Source: Margaritispora aquatica
Taxonomy: Eukaryota > Ascomycota > Leotiomycetes > Helotiales > Discinellaceae
Length of the DNA stretch: 64,000 bases
Assembly (NCBI GenBank): GCA_007644065.1
Contig: VJWN01000006.1
Span: 806,001 to 870,000 of the forward strand
Reading direction: 5' to 3'
Both the position numbers and the translations under genes were made by a program. How positions within the stretch are numbered: position 1 is the first letter of the stretch; every line of letters starts with the position of its first letter. The notes beneath the pieces are model-generated. The model made no database searches, was not told the DNA's origin, and saw only the letters and a list, made by a program, of their open reading frames with translations. Shown here one piece after another: positions 58,881 to 64,000 of this stretch.

Positions 58881-61800
58881 GAATGAGTATCTCACGTAGT
58901 TCAAAGAAGAGAAGGAATTCTTATCTCGAGGTTGGAGGATTGACAGCTGAGGCTCCGATGCGCAGCTCCTGGAATTGTTGCGGTGGCAGTTCAAGCCTCA
59001 TTGTTGTACAGCCAATAGCTTCTCGGTATATACGCCAACGTAACACACAACTGAACAAAGCAAACATGTAAGGCTCTGATCTATGCGCCTCGAGGGTCCT
59101 TGCCTATCTCAAAAAAAGTCGAGACCTGCTGAGTTGTACATAAGCCACCTGAAGTTACTCAATCTTTGCTAGGAGTGGTCACTGTGTCTTAGGCTTCTTC
59201 ACAGACTTTCTCAGCTTATATGAACCGAGACTAAGGCTTCCCAGATGAATCTAGGATATACATGCTATAAAGCAGATTCAAGATCTTCGAGTCTATGAGA
59301 TTTCTTGTACATGCCAGTAGTTATATACGAAGACGTGTCGGTATGTGCAACATTCGCTAAACCTCTCCCATCATTTTCGAAATTTTCGAGGAATACAACC
59401 ACGGATCGATTTAGATGTATGGAAAACAAGAAATATTTAATGGATGAGGGCCTTGAAACAAATAGCCCTTTGAATCCCTGAGAATTAAAGATAAAAATAA
59501 TGGCAGTTATGACAGTCATGGAGAGATTTCTAATGTCCGAGAGATTCTCAGATATCGAGTTTGGTAAGTGTATTCAAGATGCTTTGAATCATTAAATCTA
59601 AGCTGATGTGCTATTTTACAATCGCATAGTGAGTTGCTGTAAGATGTATATACAAACAAGATTTCTAAACATGCGTTCGCACTATGATATGAGAGCTGAT
59701 TGATAAACGAAAAGGAACTTCAATCTGCCCATGATCATTACAGGTCATCTTGAATAGATCAATGAGACATTTTCAAATAGAACATGAAGTTTCAAGCGGA
59801 GTGACTTCCGACTATCCAACCCTCACTAGAGTTCTTACCGTCTTATAGAAAGACTGGGCTAATTTTCTGCCATCAAGTCGCTTAAATGTGATGACGAGAA
59901 GACTTTCCTCGCCGGCTCTAGATCCCCTCGGTATATTACTAATGCCTGACTGATTTCCACATGGAATCAAGAGTTTTCTCAAGCGTGAGAGAAGCTTGAA
60001 AAGCAAATAGCTCGCGATCGCCTGTGCATAAAACGTTTCCGGCGCTGCATCCCATCCGAACATGAAGTCTTGGGGGGCGTAGTTTGCATAAATCGCTCTA
60101 CCCCACACATAGATACACACCTCTTACCCGGCTCGGACCGTACACTGGTTCACGAAGAGAGTGGTAGATAGGGCGCTGATCATACCACCTTCTTTTTCCC
60201 TTTCTTTTTCACCCTTGCTGTGTTTTCCTTGGTACTTGATGCAGTGTGACCACGAATACCCCACACATCAACACGCCAAACACGCGAAATCAAAGCCACA
60301 AAACCACCAGAAAAGTATACAGAGCATGGCCAGAGATAAGAAAAACGATTGCATGATTTGCAAGTAAATAGCCACCAAGAGGGTTGGATGATGTTCACGA
60401 GACCGAGCGGCTGGTCGTATGTCGTAGCTCGGATATATTGTATCCGATTACGAACACGACTAATTTACGGTTGGATTGCGAATACGCGAGCGCGAACATG
60501 ATGTTTATGAGGATTTTATGTTGGAAGTCTCTTTTTGTCAAACGAGAACATCATTTTTGAAATTGGAGAAAAGTCAAATATATCATACACACCTATGCCC
60601 TGTTCACCAAACCAAAATACTTTTCGTGTTCTCACTGCGACAGCGTGCAAAGCTTCGCTTCCTCAAACTAGGTAGATCCGAAACCGAACCGCGAGCCGTA
60701 TTCCCAAGGGGGAAACCTGAACGCCGACACAGGACGGCATTCGGCGCATCGTAAAATTCCATATCGCGAAATGAAATTGGACGAACATGCGACGATCAAT
60801 ATCATCAGACCAACCAACTCAAATAACCCATGCCCACCTGTGCCTTTATGGCTGCAATGTGGTAGGTAGCGGGAAACGTAGAAATGTTCCTTGGATGCTG
60901 TTGCTACTGCGGACAACCTCCGTCTCCGTGTCCGCTGGGCGCGTGAAAACGCTTGTCTTGGTATCCCTCCCTTCCCATCTCTCGCACTTAAATCCGGGCT
61001 CAGCCCCGTGCCATTGCGTAGGCTCGAGGTTATTTCTTTGGCTTGTCAGGGGGCACGGGGATGGAGGGCAGCCTCTAACCTTACCCCGCGGACTCGACAT
61101 CTAACCATCCGTCGTACATCGGACAGTGGGAGTGGGCTCGGTTGAGAGCTCGTCCGACTAGATTTATGAAAATTGATGGCACCCACACTACAGATGACAA
61201 GTCCAGCAGCTTGATACGATCGTAACGGTATGTCAGTGAGAAATTGGTGTACGCAACCGAGGTGGCTGGGTGAGAAGGAAGGGGGAAGTTGATCCGACTA
61301 TAGGTTTAAGCTTATTTCTGATGTGAGTGATCAGTCTCCTTGGCAGCTCACTTTGATGTGAGTTTCAACAGTCCTGAGTTCTAGTTCATCTTGACGCTTG
61401 TCATGGACGCTTGACTAGAAGGAGAGAAACCATCAGATATGCTAGCATTGCAAGAAGGGCAACTCTCTGAAAATAGATAATGAATGCCGAGATAATATAT
61501 GATATCTCAGTGCAGTTATTAACTTGAGACCTAATGAGCATATGCAGATAGAAACCTAAACAAAGGTCGGTATCATTTGAGAATAGTACGTAAATTGCGA
61601 TGGGAACCTACATGAGCCCAGACTATACGTAGCATTAGTTTCTCCACGCGGTTCATCTAAGTTGACATCAATTTTGACATGAACACCTAATTCCTCATCT
61701 AATCTGAGGTCTCCAAGGTCGGCGTATATCCTTCTTTCACCATCACAATAACCTAAGTCGGAGCTATTGCGCTGGCATGCGTGTCCAACTTATCTCCATG

Positions 61801-62670
61801 GAATCAATACACCGATGCACAGGGCTTAGTGACTTCCCGACATGTTGGATGCGGGAATACTAGAAGGAACAGCACTTGCTCATTCAAATCCGGGTAATCA
61901 TTGCTGAGTCTGACCAGAACCTTCAGGGCGAGAGAAGCCAGTAAACAACGAACAAATAATAGTAGGAAAACTCAAATATACAACTAACATTTGTCCGGTA
62001 ATGGCAGCAACGCCATGTATGGAAGATGACAACCGCGAGTCCTTGCTCAATCGGTGTCCTCATCAACTTAGAAAACCACTCAGCATCAGCATCAGCATCC
62101 CCACCCACATCAATTCCTGTCAGCAATCTCGCACTTGAAGCCGACCTGCAGCATCGCACCAGACGCAAACACATGATTCCAAACGCCGCGCCCACAATGA
62201 CATGCACCAAGCGAAACGAAATCATGCCAACGCCCTCCTTCAATAATGACCCGCACATCCAAGTACGATTATTGAGAGCCATGCAGAGGGAGGTGGCTCC
62301 CCCAGAAGTCCCCAGACGAAACGAAGAGACCGCCAACCTCTTGAGTTACCCAAAGTGGTGATTGGCAGACCCTTGGCAGCTGCATCAGTCAGAAAAAAGT
62401 CTCTCTCCGCCGAGAGCTCGGGCTCGGTTCGACGTTAGGATCCGACCTTGTGGGATGGATGGATGCTCGAACTCTAAAATCGCTCACCACCTCAACTGCT
62501 GCTGCTCCCCGTACAGACAGTACTTGCTGGGAGGAGTAATGCGTGCGAAACACGGCGGATAAAAGTATCGTTATGATTTGCCTAGGTAGGGCAATAATGT
62601 CGCTGCCAAACAGTCAGCTTGACAGGGCGGACGGCCGTTGAAGGGAGGTCTGATCATCAGACTACAGGCA

Positions 62671-62690
62671 CTAAGTACCTAGGTAGTTAG
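62671..62690. promoter_or_regulatory. AGTACCTAGGTAGT palindromic motif
   Basis: This is a copy of the CCTAGG-centred palindrome that clusters in the FAS promoter; a second partial copy lies at 62581-62591. The role is unknown. Confidence 0.35.
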
Positions 62691-62714
62691 TCGTTACGCT
62701 CGATACGGCCAGAT

Positions 62715-62732
62715 ACATAGATAGATAGATAG
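62715..62732. repeat. GATA microsatellite
   Basis: Four consecutive GATA/ATAG units lie in non-coding DNA. Confidence 0.85.
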
Positions 62733-64000
62733 CTCTCCGCATACGAGCACCGATAGCTGGTTCGCGAGACAGAAAAGAAGAAGAAGAAAAAATGTGCCAA
62801 AATAGCTGGCTAGCGAGATGATGACCCGATCGGGATATGCATCTTGAACGACGGCGACCACCATGTAACCACGTAAATGATGACCTGATGCCCAGCAGAA
62901 GCCCAGAAAGACAAAGGCTCATCCCACCTCTCAGAGCCTGTCGGTGTGGTCGTCCAAGAAGCATGATAATTATGAGGCTTGCAGCCGGCATTTGAGACAA
63001 AGGTAAAGTAAGTGTGGTTGAACTGACTTTTGGACATGCACACACACATACACACGCAGACCAACCAGACAGACCAACCAAGCTATCGAAGCTGCACCAT
63101 CGCAACCAACGGCTAAGTAAGCTGTTGTGTCAAAGTCACATTGCAACGAATCGGACTTCTAACCCTGTCCTAGCTCCAAGCTGTCCCTGGTGCTGTATTT
63201 CTCATTCCCTTCCCTCCTTTTCTTCACGCTGATTTGATTGCCATTCACCGTGTGACGGCCGAACTGAAAGCTTTCGCTGCCGAGGCGCGAGGCACAAAAT
63301 TATAATATGGAGCTGATGCGTAATCCAATGTGGGAGAGAAAAATAAGGTAAGTAATCAATTTCCAATCCGGGCAATCATCGATCGAACAAGGAGTCTGAT
63401 AGGGCTGCTCGCCAAAAGAATGCAAATGCCGCACCCGCAAAGGCACTTGTCCGCTTACGGGGTTTCGAGGATTTGTCATGTAGCTTTGGCGTTAAGTCCG
63501 AGGTCCGGTTAGTCCATGGAAACGGGGAGCGGACATGAAGTCGAGTAGTTGAGTGGGTCTGAAGTTGAGTTCAGAGAAAAGATATTCGAAAAATTGACTT
63601 TGAGGGGATGAGCATTGATCTGTAACTCACTAAGCATAATAACAACAAGGTCAAGGGTCTTTATGAAGAGTGAGTTTGTCCACATCCTAACCTTGTATCT
63701 GGAGATCGCTTGTGACTGACACACTGAGTTGGGTTGGAGGCACCTGATAGAGGATGTCAAAGCCGTAAATTTCAGAACAATAAGATGGAATTGAGAGAGT
63801 TGATTTGATTGATCGCCGGATCCTTCAGTTTTGAAGAATCAACACTGTGTATCGGATAACTAGTCAACTTGCGTTGATCTTTTATGATATCTATGAACCT
63901 AACCTAGGTGTATAAACTCCGTGTGCCATGCATACAAAACTCCCACCAATGCCCATAAATCCATCTTACAATCCGCCTACCAATTCATTAGGCATTATGA

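Larger units (their letters stand above)
58881..64000. other. Gene-poor right end, 5 kb
   Basis: No supported gene. The 59.2-60.0 kb part is AT-rich. A minus frame at 59812-60120 starts at GTG and has no domain. A plus frame at 62026-62361 has an ATG but is partly a CAGCAT-repeat product and has no domain. CCTAGGTA motifs occur at 62581-62591 and 62671-62690, a GATA run at about 62715-62732 and a CA run at about 63038-63057. The stretch may be the edge of a repeat-rich region or simply long promoter DNA. Confidence 0.4.

Noticed and set aside
59812..60120. 102-codon minus-strand frame
   Set aside because: The start is GTG and nothing in the sequence suggests a domain or exon structure.
1..64000. 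CRISPR arrays, insertion sequences, LTR retrotransposons, rRNA genes
   Set aside because: None seen. The repeats present are micro- and minisatellites and one small coding duplication. I could not run a search for highly degraded transposons.

Overview
The window is nuclear DNA of a filamentous ascomycete (Pezizomycotina). The signs are short spliceosomal introns of about 47-120 nt with GT..AG ends and CTAA/CTGA-type branch points, separate FAS1 and FAS2 polypeptides, a Pth11-type receptor, a Zn2Cys6 regulator, a cutinase and an NpgA-type phosphopantetheinyl transferase. The protein styles resemble Leotiomycetes (Helotiales), but that is recall, not proof. There is no rRNA, no convincing tRNA, no CRISPR array and no intact transposon.

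Layout. 1.4-3.3 kb: a Zn2Cys6 regulator (-) whose zinc cluster is only half visible. 4.4-5.0 kb: an uncharacterised coiled-coil protein (-). 5.7-7.2 kb: a three-exon membrane protein (+). 8.1-8.5 kb: the 3' end of a possible 2EXR-like gene (-). 9.3-24.3 kb: the divergent fatty acid synthase pair, FAS2 (-) and FAS1 (+), separated by a 3 kb repeat-rich promoter. 24.3-27.5 kb: gene-poor. 27.5-32.6 kb: a GPI-type wall protein, an aldo/keto reductase and a Pth11-like membrane receptor. 33-34.4 kb: an interrupted 2EXR-like gene and a small ORF. 36.2-39.0 kb: a large SH3 protein. 40.4-49.4 kb: a secreted phospholipase B, a Ser/Thr-rich single-pass membrane protein, a cutinase with a GPI-type tail and an amidohydrolase. 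50.0-58.9 kb: an AYR1-like acyl-DHAP reductase with a frameshift, an aquaglyceroporin, a Sfp/NpgA PPTase, ALG5 and an uncharacterised protein. 59-64 kb: no supportable gene.

How the genes relate. FAS1 and FAS2 build the alpha6-beta6 cytosolic synthase that makes C16/C18 acyl-CoA. Several neighbours touch lipid or glycerol chemistry: phospholipase B, 1-acyl-DHAP reductase, an Fps1-like channel, a GCY1-like aldo/keto reductase, and a PPTase that serves carrier proteins of other pathways. This looks like loose co-location rather than an operon-like cluster, because strands and intergenic distances vary. Most coding models below were assembled by hand from reading frames and splice signals, and all exon phases add up except in the AYR1-like gene and at three unresolved N termini. 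I did not find a clearly new biological system. The best leads are the frameshifted AYR1-like gene, the SH3 protein with a Cys/His island, the duplicated cytoplasmic motifs of the membrane protein, and two cryptic reading frames in gene-poor DNA.
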